Shown here piece by piece: positions 5,265-11,903 of a stretch of 11,903 nucleotides of DNA. The position numbers and the translations under genes were made by a program. The first letter of the stretch is position 1. Each line of letters begins with the position of its first letter. Under the pieces are notes generated by a model. It worked only from the letters and a program-made list of their open reading frames with translations, made no database searches and was not told where the DNA came from. The stretch comes from JAFGPS01 sp964570855 (GTDB lineage Bacteria; Planctomycetota; Phycisphaerae; Sedimentisphaerales; Anaerobacaceae), in the NCBI GenBank assembly GCA_964570855.1, contig CAZMZR010000095.1:1-11903 (forward strand). The letters run 5' to 3'.

Positions 5265-5306
5265 ACTAAGGACAGCCGGCTTACGATTGACGACAGAAGA
5301 CGGGTG
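5265..5306 (+). repeat. TAAGGACAGCC repeat end plus heptads (element D)
   Basis: CTAAGGACAGCCGG at 5265-5278 resembles the left terminus of element B (CTAGGGACAGCCaCCGG). It runs into heptamers CTTACGA, TTGACGA, CAGAAGA (5280-5300) and a decayed CGGGTGG. No right-hand inverted arm was found, so it seems a truncated copy of the same composite element. Confidence 0.55.
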
Positions 5307-5421
5307 GCAGAGCGGCTTTATGAAAAATACTTGATCTTTCAGTACAGATGTGATAAACTCATATCAAGTTGAAGCCTAAGGTGTATATGAAAATCTGAGC
5401 TTTGAAGAAAGGGTGTATATT

Positions 5422-6249
5422 ATGTACTTTTTAAAGAGTCACAAGGACAAACGAAAAGGATTCACATTAATAGAACTGTTGGTGGTGATTGCTATTATTG
5501 CGCTTCTAATGGGGATATTAATGCCCGCCTTGCAGAGGGTTAAAGAACAGGCAAAAGAAATAGGCTGCCGTTCCAACCTCCGCCAGTACGGCATAGCCCA
5601 GGCTATGTACCTCGACGATTTCGACGGCCGTTATCCATCGGCGTGGAGATCTCTTGTTGCAACGGAAACACCTGTCTCCGGATACGAGCGTTATTGCCGA
5701 TGGCACGACCCAACGTATCCGCCGGACGGCCCTTTCTGGCCTTACCTGAAGAATGCCGGTGTTCATCTGTGTCCTTCATTCAAGGTCCTGGCAAAATCCC
5801 TGGGTGAGGGGCATCCGAATCACGATTCTTCCATACCGGTGATTCCTCAATACAGCTATAGCATGAATGCCTGGCTCGGCGGCAGGTCGGGCTATCCGGG
5901 CTGGAATGGCCCCAGTTCCCTCGGAGGAGGTGCTGTCAAGCTTAGCGAAGTCACAAGGAGCCACGCTGAGGTCTTTTTCTTTGGCGAGGAGAATATGTGG
6001 ACAAGGCCGGGTAATACTCAGGTGCTCAACGACAATGCATTGTGTGGAATGGGCTACGATTGGCTTGGGACTTTTCATGGCTCGAAAGGCAGTGGTCTCA
6101 ACAGTGGTACAAGCAACGCTGTTTTTGTCGATGCCCACGTCGATGCGGTCAAATCCGCCTTGGATGAAGACGGCAATTTAGTAGATGCGGAATTCGGCAG
6201 CTACGAGAAATACGCATGGCCGCACAAGGATAAAGAGCCGACAGGTTAG
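5422..6249 (+). CDS. Type II secretion / type IV pseudopilin-like protein, planctomycete type
   Basis: A 275-residue protein with a class III prepilin signal: a basic leader (SHKDKRKG), cleavage expected between G13 and F14, the methylated Phe, Glu at mature position 5 (FTLIE), and a long hydrophobic helix through LLVVIAIIALLMGILMPAL. The remainder is a globular periplasmic domain with H-x-x-x-H motifs, five cysteines and a near-terminal VFVDAHVDAV (about 234-243) resembling the FxDGHV box of DUF1559-type prepilins common in planctomycetes. These proteins form pseudopili or surface assemblies; many paralogues per genome are usual. The frame also opens with GTG at 5413, but GAAAGG at 5407-5412 points to the ATG at 5422. 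It is convergent with fabD, about 170 bases away. Confidence 0.85.
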   Translation: MYFLKSHKDKRKGFTLIELLVVIAIIALLMGILMPALQRVKEQAKEIGCRSNLRQYGIAQAMYLDDFDGRYPSAWRSLVATETPVSGYERYCRWHDPTYPPDGPFWPYLKNAGVHLCPSFKVLAKSLGEGHPNHDSSIPVIPQYSYSMNAWLGGRSGYPGWNGPSSLGGGAVKLSEVTRSHAEVFFFGEENMWTRPGNTQVLNDNALCGMGYDWLGTFHGSKGSGLNSGTSNAVFVDAHVDAVKSALDEDGNLVDAEFGSYEKYAWPHKDKEPTG

Positions 6250-6251
6250 TT

Positions 6252-6282
6252 TCGTAGGGTGCAATGGTTCGTTTTCCTACGA
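6252..6282. repeat. Weak hairpin after the pseudopilin gene
   Basis: TCGTAGG (6252-6258) and CCTACGA (6276-6282) form a 7-bp perfect inverted repeat with a 17-base loop, three bases after the pseudopilin stop codon. No T-run follows directly, so it is at most a weak terminator. Confidence 0.35.
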
Positions 6283-6418
6283 TATTCCCAGTAAAAGTCT
6301 GTAGCGTGTTTTTTGGGCATATTCTACGTAGCCGGGCAAATCTTTATGCAGGATACGGTCTTCGAATACGGTCCGAACGATTAGGACGACAAAAATAACG
6401 GCGGTTTTTTTAATATTA

Positions 6419-7369
6419 TCAACGTGTTAAAATTTCTTTGAGTGACTGGGCGGTCGAGATATTTGTGACTTTTGTTTTTCGGGATATTCTTTTCATCAGA
6501 CTGGTCAGGACCCTGCCGGGGCCAATCTCGTAAAAATCCTCGACGCCGTCGCCTAACAATCGTTCTATACATTTCTGCCAGAGAATCGGATTAGTCAATT
6601 GCTTTATCAGGCCTTCTTTGATTTTTTCGCCGCCGGAATAGTATTCTGCGTTGATATTGGCGATAATCTTGGTTTGGGACGGCTCCGCAATCCGGCTTTG
6701 TGAGAGGGCCTGACTGAGTGCCTGGGCTGCTGCGGCCATCATTCGAGTATGAAATGCACCGGCGACGTCCAGTCGCACGGCTTTTACGGCCCCGTATTTT
6801 CCCGCAAGCTCCTTTGCCTGCTTGCAGGCCGTCTTCGTGCCGCTTATTACTATCTGGCCCGGGCAGTTGAAATTCACCGGCTCCAGAAGTTCATCTTCGT
6901 CCCCGTTTTCGAGAATCTCGGCACAGAGGTCACGGACCTTTTCTTCGTCGAGGCCGATTATACTGACCATCGAGCCGCCTTCGGACTCGGCCGCTTCCTG
7001 CATTGCCCGGCCGCGCTTCTGGACAAGGACAAGTCCTTCCTCGAAGCTTAGTACCCCGGCGGCGTACAGCGCGGTATATTCGCCCAGGCTCAGACCCGCG
7101 GTGACGTCGGCCTGCAGTGAGCTTGTTTTCGATTCAGTTTTGAGCACTTCCAGAATCGCCGCGGAAGTGGTAAAGATTGCCGGCTGCGAGAGGGCCGTGC
7201 TGTTAAGCTCTTCGGCGGGGCCTTCGAAACAGATGCCGGACAAATCGAATCCGACTATTTCGTTCGCCTGTTTGAAAATTTCCGCCGCCTTATCGAATGA
7301 ATGAACGATGTCGGCACCCATCCCCACGACCTGGGCGCCCTGTCCTGGAAACAAAAACGCTGTCTTCAT
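6419..7369 (-). CDS. fabD: Malonyl-CoA:ACP transacylase FabD
   Basis: A 316-residue enzyme, close to the usual length of about 310, that transfers malonyl groups from CoA to acyl carrier protein for type II fatty-acid synthesis in the cytoplasm. Visible are FPGQGAQVVGMG (7-18), the nucleophile serine S94 in GLSLGEY (92-98), the substrate arginine R119 in QKRGRAMQ, NCPGQIVISG (168-177), and the catalytic histidine H207 in GAFHTRMM. EIGPGRVL (281-288) is the typical C-terminal motif. It is the last gene of the operon, 41 bases after fabH, with GGAAGAGA upstream of the ATG. No fabG or acpP follows here, unlike the enterobacterial cluster. Confidence 0.96.
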   Translation of the reverse strand: MKTAFLFPGQGAQVVGMGADIVHSFDKAAEIFKQANEIVGFDLSGICFEGPAEELNSTALSQPAIFTTSAAILEVLKTESKTSSLQADVTAGLSLGEYTALYAAGVLSFEEGLVLVQKRGRAMQEAAESEGGSMVSIIGLDEEKVRDLCAEILENGDEDELLEPVNFNCPGQIVISGTKTACKQAKELAGKYGAVKAVRLDVAGAFHTRMMAAAAQALSQALSQSRIAEPSQTKIIANINAEYYSGGEKIKEGLIKQLTNPILWQKCIERLLGDGVEDFYEIGPGRVLTSLMKRISRKTKVTNISTAQSLKEILTR

Positions 7370-7410
7370 TGTTCGTATCTCTTCCGGTACTTAAAAAACA
7401 ATCGTGACAA

Positions 7411-8424
7411 TTAAAACTCAACAACATTTGCCCCCCAGGTAAGTCCTGCTCCGAAAGCGACTAAAATCACAATGTCACCTCGTTTGATTTGGCCCTTTCT
7501 GACACAATCGTCGAAAGCGATAGGTACCGAGGCGGCTGAGGTATTGCCGTATTCATTGATATTGATAAAAACTTTTTCATCCGGCAGATTCAGCCGCTTG
7601 GCCGCCGATTCGATAATCCTCGCGTTCATCTGGTGCGAAATAAACATCTTGATGTCATCCATAGTCAATCCGCAGTGGTCCAGAGATTCCGTCACCGTTT
7701 CCACGATTCGGCGAATGGCCTGTTGATATACTTCCCGGCCTTTGATTTGCATGCAGATTTTCTTCGGGTCGTCCAGTTTTTTGCTCGACGGGTGGCGTGA
7801 GCCGTACGCCTGGCAGTTCAGCGCTTCCCAGCGGTCGCCGTCCGAGTGCATCGTGCTGTATAAGATTCCCTTACGCCCGTCTTTTGCTCTTTCGAGCACT
7901 ACCGCGCCGGCTCCGTCACCGAATAGGATGCAGCTTGTCCTGTCGGTCCAGTCGGTAATCTTTGTTAACGTCTCTGCCCCGATGACCAGTGCGTTTCGGA
8001 GTCGGCCGCTTTCTATAAACTGCTGCACAATTGACAGGCTATACACGAAACCGCTGCATGCGGCGGCCAGATCGAAGACCCATGCCTTTCTTGCTTTGAG
8101 CGCACGCTGTACGAAGCTGGCGGTCGAAGGGAAAACCATCTCCGGCGTAATCGTCGCCACGATGATCAGTTCGAGGTCCGCCGGGTCGAGATTCGCCACT
8201 TCCAGCGCTCTTTTGGCCGCCTGCGTTGAAAGAAGTGCCGTGCTTTCTTTGTCCGTGGTGATATGTCTGACCTTGATACCGGTCCGGGTCGTTATCCATT
8301 TGTCCGTGGTATCCACCATCTTTGCGAGGTCGTCGTTCGTGAGTAATTTGGCCGGCGCGAAAGAGCCGTGACCGGTAATGACTGCTCGGTAAGCAGGAAG
8401 GTGACCGTTAGCTGGGTTATTCAT
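7411..8424 (-). CDS. fabH: 3-oxoacyl-ACP synthase III FabH
   Basis: A 337-residue condensing enzyme that starts fatty-acid chains by joining acyl-CoA to malonyl-ACP. The Cys-His-Asn triad is complete: C123 in LAAACSGF, H264 in FISHQMNARI and N294 in NEYGNTSAAS. Other family marks are TTDKWITTRTGI (39-50), FGDGAGAVVLE (168-178) and FGAGLTWGA (324-332). Only nine bases separate it from plsX, and its AAGGA ribosome-binding site begins in the plsX stop codon, so translation is probably coupled. The histidine followed by QMN is a normal FabH variant. The length is slightly above the common 320-330 because of a 12-residue N-terminal extension. Confidence 0.96.
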   Translation of the reverse strand: MNNPANGHLPAYRAVITGHGSFAPAKLLTNDDLAKMVDTTDKWITTRTGIKVRHITTDKESTALLSTQAAKRALEVANLDPADLELIIVATITPEMVFPSTASFVQRALKARKAWVFDLAAACSGFVYSLSIVQQFIESGRLRNALVIGAETLTKITDWTDRTSCILFGDGAGAVVLERAKDGRKGILYSTMHSDGDRWEALNCQAYGSRHPSSKKLDDPKKICMQIKGREVYQQAIRRIVETVTESLDHCGLTMDDIKMFISHQMNARIIESAAKRLNLPDEKVFININEYGNTSAASVPIAFDDCVRKGQIKRGDIVILVAFGAGLTWGANVVEF

Positions 8425-8433
8425 CCGTGGTCC

Positions 8434-9471
8434 TTATGTAAGTACACGAGGATTCGCATTTTGCAACGAGGTGCAAAGCGGACTCCTCGAAAGATAATCG
8501 ATAATCTTGTCGTTTATTTTTTCCGTATAAAATCTTTTCGAAGCAATGATTGCGTTTTTTATTGTTCTGCTCTGGCTCGAGCCGTGACAGATCACCGCCG
8601 TGCCGTTGATTCCAAGCAGGAGTGCTCCGCCGTATTCGTTATAGTCGTACTTGTTGTAGATTCTCATCATCACCGGCTTGAACTTCATGGCCAGCCTGAG
8701 CTTTTCTTCCATAAGCTCGTGCTTGATCGCTTTGAACAGGCCATCGACGAGGCCTTCGGTCAGTTTCAAAATTACGTTGCCGACGAAACCTTCGCAAACG
8801 GCGACGTCGCAGACACCGCCGAAGATGTCCCTTCCTTCGATATTGCCGATGAAGTTCATTTTGGGATCGGATTTGTAAAGCTCGCGGGCCTTTTTAACAA
8901 TCTCGTTGCCCTTGGCTTCTTCGGAGCCGATGCTCATAATCCCGACTCGCGGATTTTCTATTTTGAGCAGGTGCTTCGAATATACTCGTGCCATCGCCCC
9001 ATACTGATAAAGGTGTATCGGCTTGCAGGCGATATTCGCACCCACATCGCATATTGTCACCGGTCCTCCGGGTGTGGGGAATACCACCGCTATTCCGGGC
9101 CGGTTGACGCCGGGCAGGTTCCTGATTCTCATCTGGAAGGCCGCAACGCAGGCCCCGGTATTGCCCGCCGAGATGACTGCATCGGCCTGGTCTCTTTTTG
9201 CTAATTTGGCGATAACGGCGATTGAACTTTTCGGTTTCTTACGAAGGCTTTCAATGGGTACCTCGCCCATTGCGATGACGTCCGGCGCATGGACTATGGT
9301 AATCTTGCCTTTTTTGGGTTTGGATGAAGGTAATTGTGCCTTGATTACCTCTTCGGGGCCGACGAGTATAAGCTCATCGTCCCCGGCAAGCAGCTCCATC
9401 GATTCGATCGCACCGTTGATAATTTCTTCCGGTGCATTGTCGCCTCCCATTGCATCGATTGCAATTCGCAT
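8434..9471 (-). CDS. plsX: Phosphate acyltransferase PlsX
   Basis: A 345-residue peripheral membrane enzyme that converts acyl-ACP to acyl-phosphate, the acyl donor for PlsY in phosphatidic acid synthesis. Signature segments are MRIAIDAMGGDNAPEEIING (1-20), AVISAGNTGACVA (98-110), NRPGIAVVFPTPGG (123-136), CDVGAN (141-146), GSEEAKGNEIVKKA (182-195), NIEGRDIF (210-217) and CEGFVGNVILKLTEG (226-240). Near 276-295, DYNEYGGALLLGINGTAVIC matches the conserved Y-x-GGA-LLG-G segment. The start directly opens the conserved MRIAIDAMGG. It lies 13 bases after rpmF and nine before fabH, in the widely conserved rpmF-plsX-fabH-fabD order. Confidence 0.97.
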   Translation of the reverse strand: MRIAIDAMGGDNAPEEIINGAIESMELLAGDDELILVGPEEVIKAQLPSSKPKKGKITIVHAPDVIAMGEVPIESLRKKPKSSIAVIAKLAKRDQADAVISAGNTGACVAAFQMRIRNLPGVNRPGIAVVFPTPGGPVTICDVGANIACKPIHLYQYGAMARVYSKHLLKIENPRVGIMSIGSEEAKGNEIVKKARELYKSDPKMNFIGNIEGRDIFGGVCDVAVCEGFVGNVILKLTEGLVDGLFKAIKHELMEEKLRLAMKFKPVMMRIYNKYDYNEYGGALLLGINGTAVICHGSSQSRTIKNAIIASKRFYTEKINDKIIDYLSRSPLCTSLQNANPRVLT

Positions 9472-9484
9472 ATTTCAGCCGCCC

Positions 9485-9670
9485 TTATTCGGTCTCCTTG
9501 CCGAGTTTCAACGTGATTTTCGGATTAACGTAACCACAATTGTTGCACGCCGCGTGAGGCAGCTTGGCCTGGTCGCATTTCTTGCAGACCGAATAATTCG
9601 TCGCCTTGAGCCGATGATGGCTCCGACGTGAACGGGTCCTGGTCTTGCTGGTTTTCTTTACCGGTAACAT
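9485..9670 (-). CDS. rpmF: 50S ribosomal protein L32
   Basis: A 61-residue protein. MLPVKKTSKTRTRSRRSHHR replaces the usual MAVPKRRTSKSRKR-RRSHW head, followed by a zinc ribbon with C29/C32 (CKKC) and C42/C45 (CNNC) and the PHAAC segment. The presence of all four cysteines marks it as the zinc-binding (C+) form of L32. A GTG at 9685 opens the frame five codons earlier, but the GGAG there is better read as the ribosome-binding site for the ATG at 9670, and the family normally begins at this point. It is first in the operon with plsX, fabH and fabD. No DUF177 (yceD) gene precedes it. Confidence 0.93.
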   Translation of the reverse strand: MLPVKKTSKTRTRSRRSHHRLKATNYSVCKKCDQAKLPHAACNNCGYVNPKITLKLGKETE

Positions 9671-9779
9671 TCTAAAATACTCCACTAACTCTATGTTTCA
9701 AACAAAGCCTGCGTCTGAAATTCCGATCCCAGTGCGGCTAAGCAGCAATCTGCCTTCTTTAGATAAAATCGTTAAAAAA

Positions 9780-9803
9780 TGCTTTAATAGTGAAATTAAA
9801 GCA
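9780..9803. promoter_or_regulatory. Palindromic operator candidate over the rpmF promoter
   Basis: TGCTTTAAT (9780-9788) and ATTAAAGCA (9795-9803) form a perfect 9-bp-arm inverted repeat with a six-base centre. It covers the whole -10 box and most of the spacer of the rpmF-plsX-fabH-fabD promoter, the position expected for a repressor site. FapR and FabT control similar genes in Firmicutes, but the sequence does not match their known boxes in an obvious way. Confidence 0.6.
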
Positions 9804-9812
9804 CTTTGTCAA
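9784..9812 (-). promoter_or_regulatory. Promoter of the rpmF-plsX-fabH-fabD operon
   Basis: On the minus strand, a consensus -35 box TTGACA (9812-9807) is followed after 17 bases by TATTAA (9789-9784), a four-of-six match to the -10 consensus. The expected start near 9777 gives a leader of about 107 bases to the rpmF ATG. Confidence 0.7.
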
Positions 9813-9973
9813 GCCAAATTTCTCTTTTGTATCCGGTTTTCGAGAGTATATCTATTGCTTCATTTGCACAAATAATATAGATTTTATAGAAATCGCAGGC
9901 TTTGCATATAAGGTTTTGGATACATATTACAGGATAAATTTATTATCGGCAACCGAATAAAGGAGATAAAAAC

Positions 9974-10666
9974 ATGAAGGGATTAACAGGCAGATTATTA
10001 ATTTTGGGCATTACTTTGGTTTTATTAACGATGTTTACCGGTTGCCGGGAGCTTTTCGGCCCTTCGGCGGCCGAGGAGAAGATAATACTCTGGAACGGCA
10101 AAGATTTCACCGGCTGGAAACTTTTTATACCCGATAAAGGCATCGACGTAAATGACATCTGGTCCGTCAGAAACGGCGTCATCTACTGCACGGGAAAGTC
10201 TAACGGGTATATGCGGACCGAAGCCAAATACGAGAATTACTATCTGCACCTGGAATGGCGCTGGCCGGGCACTCCGACCAACAGCGGCGTAATGCTGCAC
10301 GCAAGCGGGCCGGATATAATCTGGCCGCGGTCCATCGAATGCCAGTTACAGGCGGACAACGCGGGGGATATCGTGCTGATAAACGGTACGGATATGGTTA
10401 TTGACGGGAAGAATCAGAAAAATCCCGACCGGCAATTCACGATAATACTCAAGAAAGAAAAGAGCAGCGAGAAGCCCGCCGGCCAATGGAACACTTACGA
10501 TATTTACTGCGAAGGCGATACGATTCGTTGTTACGTCAACGGTGTGCTGCAGAACGAGGGAACCGGCGTTTCGGATACCTCCGGATGGATCTGTCTGCAG
10601 AGTGAAGGAGGCCCCATCGAGTTCTGTAACATATACCAGATACCATATAAACTAATAAAAAAATAG
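9974..10666 (+). CDS. DUF1080 (3-keto-disaccharide hydrolase-like) lipoprotein
   Basis: A 230-residue protein with a lipoprotein-type signal: hydrophobic stretch LLILGITLVLLTM (8-20) and FTGC with C24 as the probable lipidated cysteine. Phe at -3 is a slightly unusual lipobox. The mature part is one DUF1080 domain, a concanavalin/LamG-like jelly roll very abundant in planctomycetes. It shows LWNGKDFTGWKLF (39-51), W-S-V-R-N-G-V-I (63-70), a Y-x-LHLEWRWPG segment (90-99), NSGVMLHA (103-110), GQWNTYDIYCEGDTIRCYVN (170-189) and EGGPIEFCNIYQI (211-223). Relatives act on glycans or 3-keto-disaccharides; the substrate here is unknown. AAGGAG precedes the ATG at good spacing. It is divergent from rpmF and monocistronic as far as seen. 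Confidence 0.88.
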   Translation: MKGLTGRLLILGITLVLLTMFTGCRELFGPSAAEEKIILWNGKDFTGWKLFIPDKGIDVNDIWSVRNGVIYCTGKSNGYMRTEAKYENYYLHLEWRWPGTPTNSGVMLHASGPDIIWPRSIECQLQADNAGDIVLINGTDMVIDGKNQKNPDRQFTIILKKEKSSEKPAGQWNTYDIYCEGDTIRCYVNGVLQNEGTGVSDTSGWICLQSEGGPIEFCNIYQIPYKLIKK

Positions 10667-10742
10667 TGACCCGGCGGCAGGTTCGTTTTTTGAGCAGGAA
10701 AGCAATATTTGTAGAATGCCGGTTCCTTTTTAAGAGGACTAT

Positions 10743-10781
10743 ATGAAAATTAATTCCTTATCGAAGGAAAATAAGATATAA
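10743..10781 (+). other. Possible 12-codon leader ORF before yebC
   Basis: AAGAGGA (10732-10738) is followed by ATG at 10743 and a 12-codon frame (MKINSLSKENKI) ending in TAA, which overlaps a TATAAT at 10777-10782. It ends 45 bases before yebC. It may be a leader peptide or chance. No tandem repeats of regulatory codons are evident. Confidence 0.25.
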
Positions 10782-10782
10782 T
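10754..10782 (+). promoter_or_regulatory. Candidate yebC promoter with palindrome at the -35 position
   Basis: A perfect TATAAT (10777-10782) lies 45 bases before yebC, but the -35 position (10754-10759) reads TTCCTT, a poor match. That segment is instead half of a perfect palindrome TTCCTT-ATCG-AAGGAA (10754-10769). A poor -35 with a palindrome there suggests activator dependence, or alternatively a small RNA hairpin. Confidence 0.4.
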
Positions 10783-10826
10783 ATCTGCTGGTTAATTTAT
10801 TATTCCAATATTGATTAGGAGCATAT

Positions 10827-11576
10827 ATGTCAGGTCATTCACACTGGGCCGGAATAAAGCATAAAAAGGCGGCCAACGATGCCAAACGCGGCAAAACATG
10901 GAGCAAGGTCGCTCGGATGATAATCGTGGCGGCCAAAAACGGCGGCGGTGACCCATCTGCGAATCTGTCTCTGCGTTATGCAATCGATAAGGCCAAAGCC
11001 GCCAATATGCCAAAAGATACAATCGAAAAAGCAATCAAAAAAGGAACGGGTGATCTTGCAGGTATCAGCTTCGAGGAAGTGCTGTACGAAGGTTACGGCC
11101 CAAGCGGCGTTGCCGTAATGGTCGAGGCACTGACGGACAACCGTAATCGGACGGGGCCGGAAATTAAGAAACTATTCGAGAAGCACGGCGGCTCGCTCGG
11201 GACAAGTGGATGCGTTAACTGGATGTTCAGTCAGAAGGGACTTATTACCGTAAATACCGCCAGCGTAGATGAGGAGCAGCTTTTGGAAATTGCACTCGGA
11301 GCCGGTGCAAGCGATATGCAGACTATGGGTGACGTTTACGAGATAACCTGCGAGCCGGGCGCTTATGAAGAGTTGAAAAAGGCCCTGCAGGATAAGGAAA
11401 TTGCCACCGAGGTCGCCGAGATTTCAATGGTGCCGCAGACCACTATCGATATCAGCAATGAGCATACGGCCGGAAGAATTATCTCGCTCATGGAAGCTTT
11501 CGACGACCACGACGACGTCCAGAACGCTTATGCGAACTTCGATATCCCCGATGATATAATGAATAAGATTTCATAA
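10827..11576 (+). CDS. yebC: YebC/PmpR (TACO1-type) family protein
   Basis: A 249-residue cytoplasmic protein of the usual length for the family. The N-terminus MSGHSHWAGIKHKKAANDAK corresponds to the hallmark MAGHSKWANIKHRKAAQDAK, followed by RYAIDKAKAANMPKDTIEKA (50-69), KKGTG (71-75), EGYGPSGVAVMVEALTDNRN (88-107), RTGPEIKKLFEKHGGSLG (108-125) and, near the end, VQNAYANFDIP (231-241). The family was annotated as transcriptional regulators (PmpR). Bacterial and mitochondrial members have more recently been linked to relief of ribosome stalling on proline-rich stretches. AGGAG lies just upstream of the ATG. It is not next to ruvC, its frequent neighbour. No partner gene is seen. Confidence 0.95.
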   Translation: MSGHSHWAGIKHKKAANDAKRGKTWSKVARMIIVAAKNGGGDPSANLSLRYAIDKAKAANMPKDTIEKAIKKGTGDLAGISFEEVLYEGYGPSGVAVMVEALTDNRNRTGPEIKKLFEKHGGSLGTSGCVNWMFSQKGLITVNTASVDEEQLLEIALGAGASDMQTMGDVYEITCEPGAYEELKKALQDKEIATEVAEISMVPQTTIDISNEHTAGRIISLMEAFDDHDDVQNAYANFDIPDDIMNKIS

Positions 11577-11582
11577 TGCATC

Positions 11583-11629
11583 TTGATTCTCGATTCTTGA
11601 TGCTCATCCGTCTTCCATTTTCTGTCCAC
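11583..11629 (-). repeat. Heptanucleotide tract on the opposite strand
   Basis: TCTTGAT, TCTCGAT, TCTTGAT and then GCTCATC, CGTCTTC, CATTTTC read in steps of seven. The later units, on the reverse strand, resemble the purine-rich heptads at 4281-4371. It starts a few bases after the yebC stop codon, as the other tract starts directly after a stop codon. Confidence 0.5.
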
Positions 11630-11640
11630 ACGCAGAATTT

Positions 11641-11680
11641 TATAGGCTGTCCCGAATGGCGGGACTTTAAGCCGTATATA
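11641..11680. repeat. Long imperfect hairpin downstream of yebC
   Basis: GTCCCG (11649-11654) and CGGGAC (11660-11665) form a 6-bp stem around AATGG. GGCT (11645-11648) and AGCC (11670-11673) extend it across a TTTA bulge, and outer TATA blocks follow. It may end the yebC transcript, although no T-run follows. Confidence 0.5.
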
Positions 11681-11903
11681 TGTCATTTTTCGCAATTATT
11701 GGAGGTTTCATACTCTGATTGACGAAATTACTTATAAAGGTAGTTCTTGTTCACTTTTTGCGGCAAGAGCAGCAACTTCGAATTCATACGCGGCCTCTTG
11801 TCGAGGCGGAGGTTTTCTACGCGCGAATCCCTTAACATCCCGCCATTCGTGGCTGTGGGGCTGTTGAAAAAGCTGATGTTTTTTCTTTATCTGGCTTATT
11901 GGT

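Larger units (their letters stand above)
9671..9973. other. Divergent control region between rpmF and the DUF1080 gene
   Basis: No gene is seen in these 303 bases. The minus strand carries the rpmF promoter and palindrome (9780-9812) and a leader of about 107 bases. Toward the plus-strand gene only weak promoter candidates occur, such as TTGCAT near 9902 followed after 17 bases by TATTAC, and then the strong AAGGAG of the DUF1080 gene at 9960-9965. Confidence 0.6.
11577..11903. other. Gene-free tail with repeats
   Basis: No supported gene is seen in 327 bases. It contains a pyrimidine-rich heptad tract (11583-11629), a hairpin (11641-11680) and a 12-bp inverted repeat (11653-11664 and 11838-11849). 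Three short open stretches replace one another in different frames across 11719-11903. One, with RESLNIPPFVAVGLLKKLMF, runs off the end and lacks a clear start, so it is not called. Confidence 0.6.

Noticed and set aside
5172..5372. 66-codon plus-strand frame with several cysteines
   Set aside because: It overlaps the membrane protein out of frame and then runs through the repeat and heptad sequence; no ribosome-binding site and no recognisable domain.
8368..9204. Long plus-strand frames opposite plsX, fabH and fabD
   Set aside because: They are antisense shadows of strongly recognised genes.
9671..9780. DUF177 (yceD) gene upstream of rpmF
   Set aside because: This is a common neighbour in other bacteria, but no reading frame with its features lies upstream; rpmF is first after a promoter.
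9645..9875. 76-codon plus-strand frame over the rpmF leader
   Set aside because: It overlaps rpmF and the operon promoter, has no ribosome-binding site and shows no family features.
11719..11838. Short frame starting at TTG 11719 with GGAGG upstream
   Set aside because: The spacing to GGAGG is too long, the product has no recognisable features and it stops after about 38 codons.

Overview
The window looks like chromosomal DNA of a planctomycete, most likely from the Phycisphaerae or Sedimentisphaerales side. This is an inference from gene content. The clues are a pseudopilin with the GFTLIELLVVIAIIALLMGI head, a DUF1080 lipoprotein, a free-standing SWIB-domain protein, and many dispersed intergenic repeats. 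No rRNA, tRNA, CRISPR array or intact transposase was found.

Left part (1-2870). A secreted transglutaminase-like protein (243-1274, +) converges on a GalT/HIT-like nucleotidyl enzyme (1271-2392, -). Their stop codons interlock in one TTAG. The enzyme has a well-formed sigma70-type promoter just upstream. Hairpin repeats flank this pair.

Middle part (about 2600-5400) is accessory in character: an AbiGi-like gene of an abortive-infection family, a 60-residue Cys-rich protein, an 83-residue two-helix membrane protein, a SWIB protein and a 32-residue single-helix membrane protein. The gaps between these small genes hold repeats of four kinds: (1) a hairpin with arms ACCCCGTGAGAT/ATCTCACGGGGT; (2) an inverted repeat with TAGGGACAGCC termini; (3) degenerate heptanucleotide tracts of consensus NNGANGA; (4) a CTGGAATTAAGTATG motif. 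The AbiGi-like gene lies between two direct copies of motif (4). A pseudopilin gene (5422-6249) follows.

Right part (6400-11903) is housekeeping. The minus-strand operon rpmF-plsX-fabH-fabD (9670 down to 6419) couples ribosomal protein L32 to the start of phospholipid and fatty-acid synthesis. PlsX makes acyl-phosphate for membrane lipid assembly, FabH starts chains and FabD loads malonyl groups on ACP. Its promoter has a consensus -35 box, and a 9-bp-arm palindrome covers the spacer and -10 box, making it a good operator candidate. Divergent from it is a DUF1080 lipoprotein, followed by a YebC/PmpR-family gene. The last 327 bases hold no convincing gene but do hold hairpins, a pyrimidine-rich heptad tract and a 12-bp inverted repeat.

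The most unusual material is the layered repeat architecture between the small genes and the putative operator of the rpmF-fab operon. No complete novel system could be demonstrated from sequence alone.
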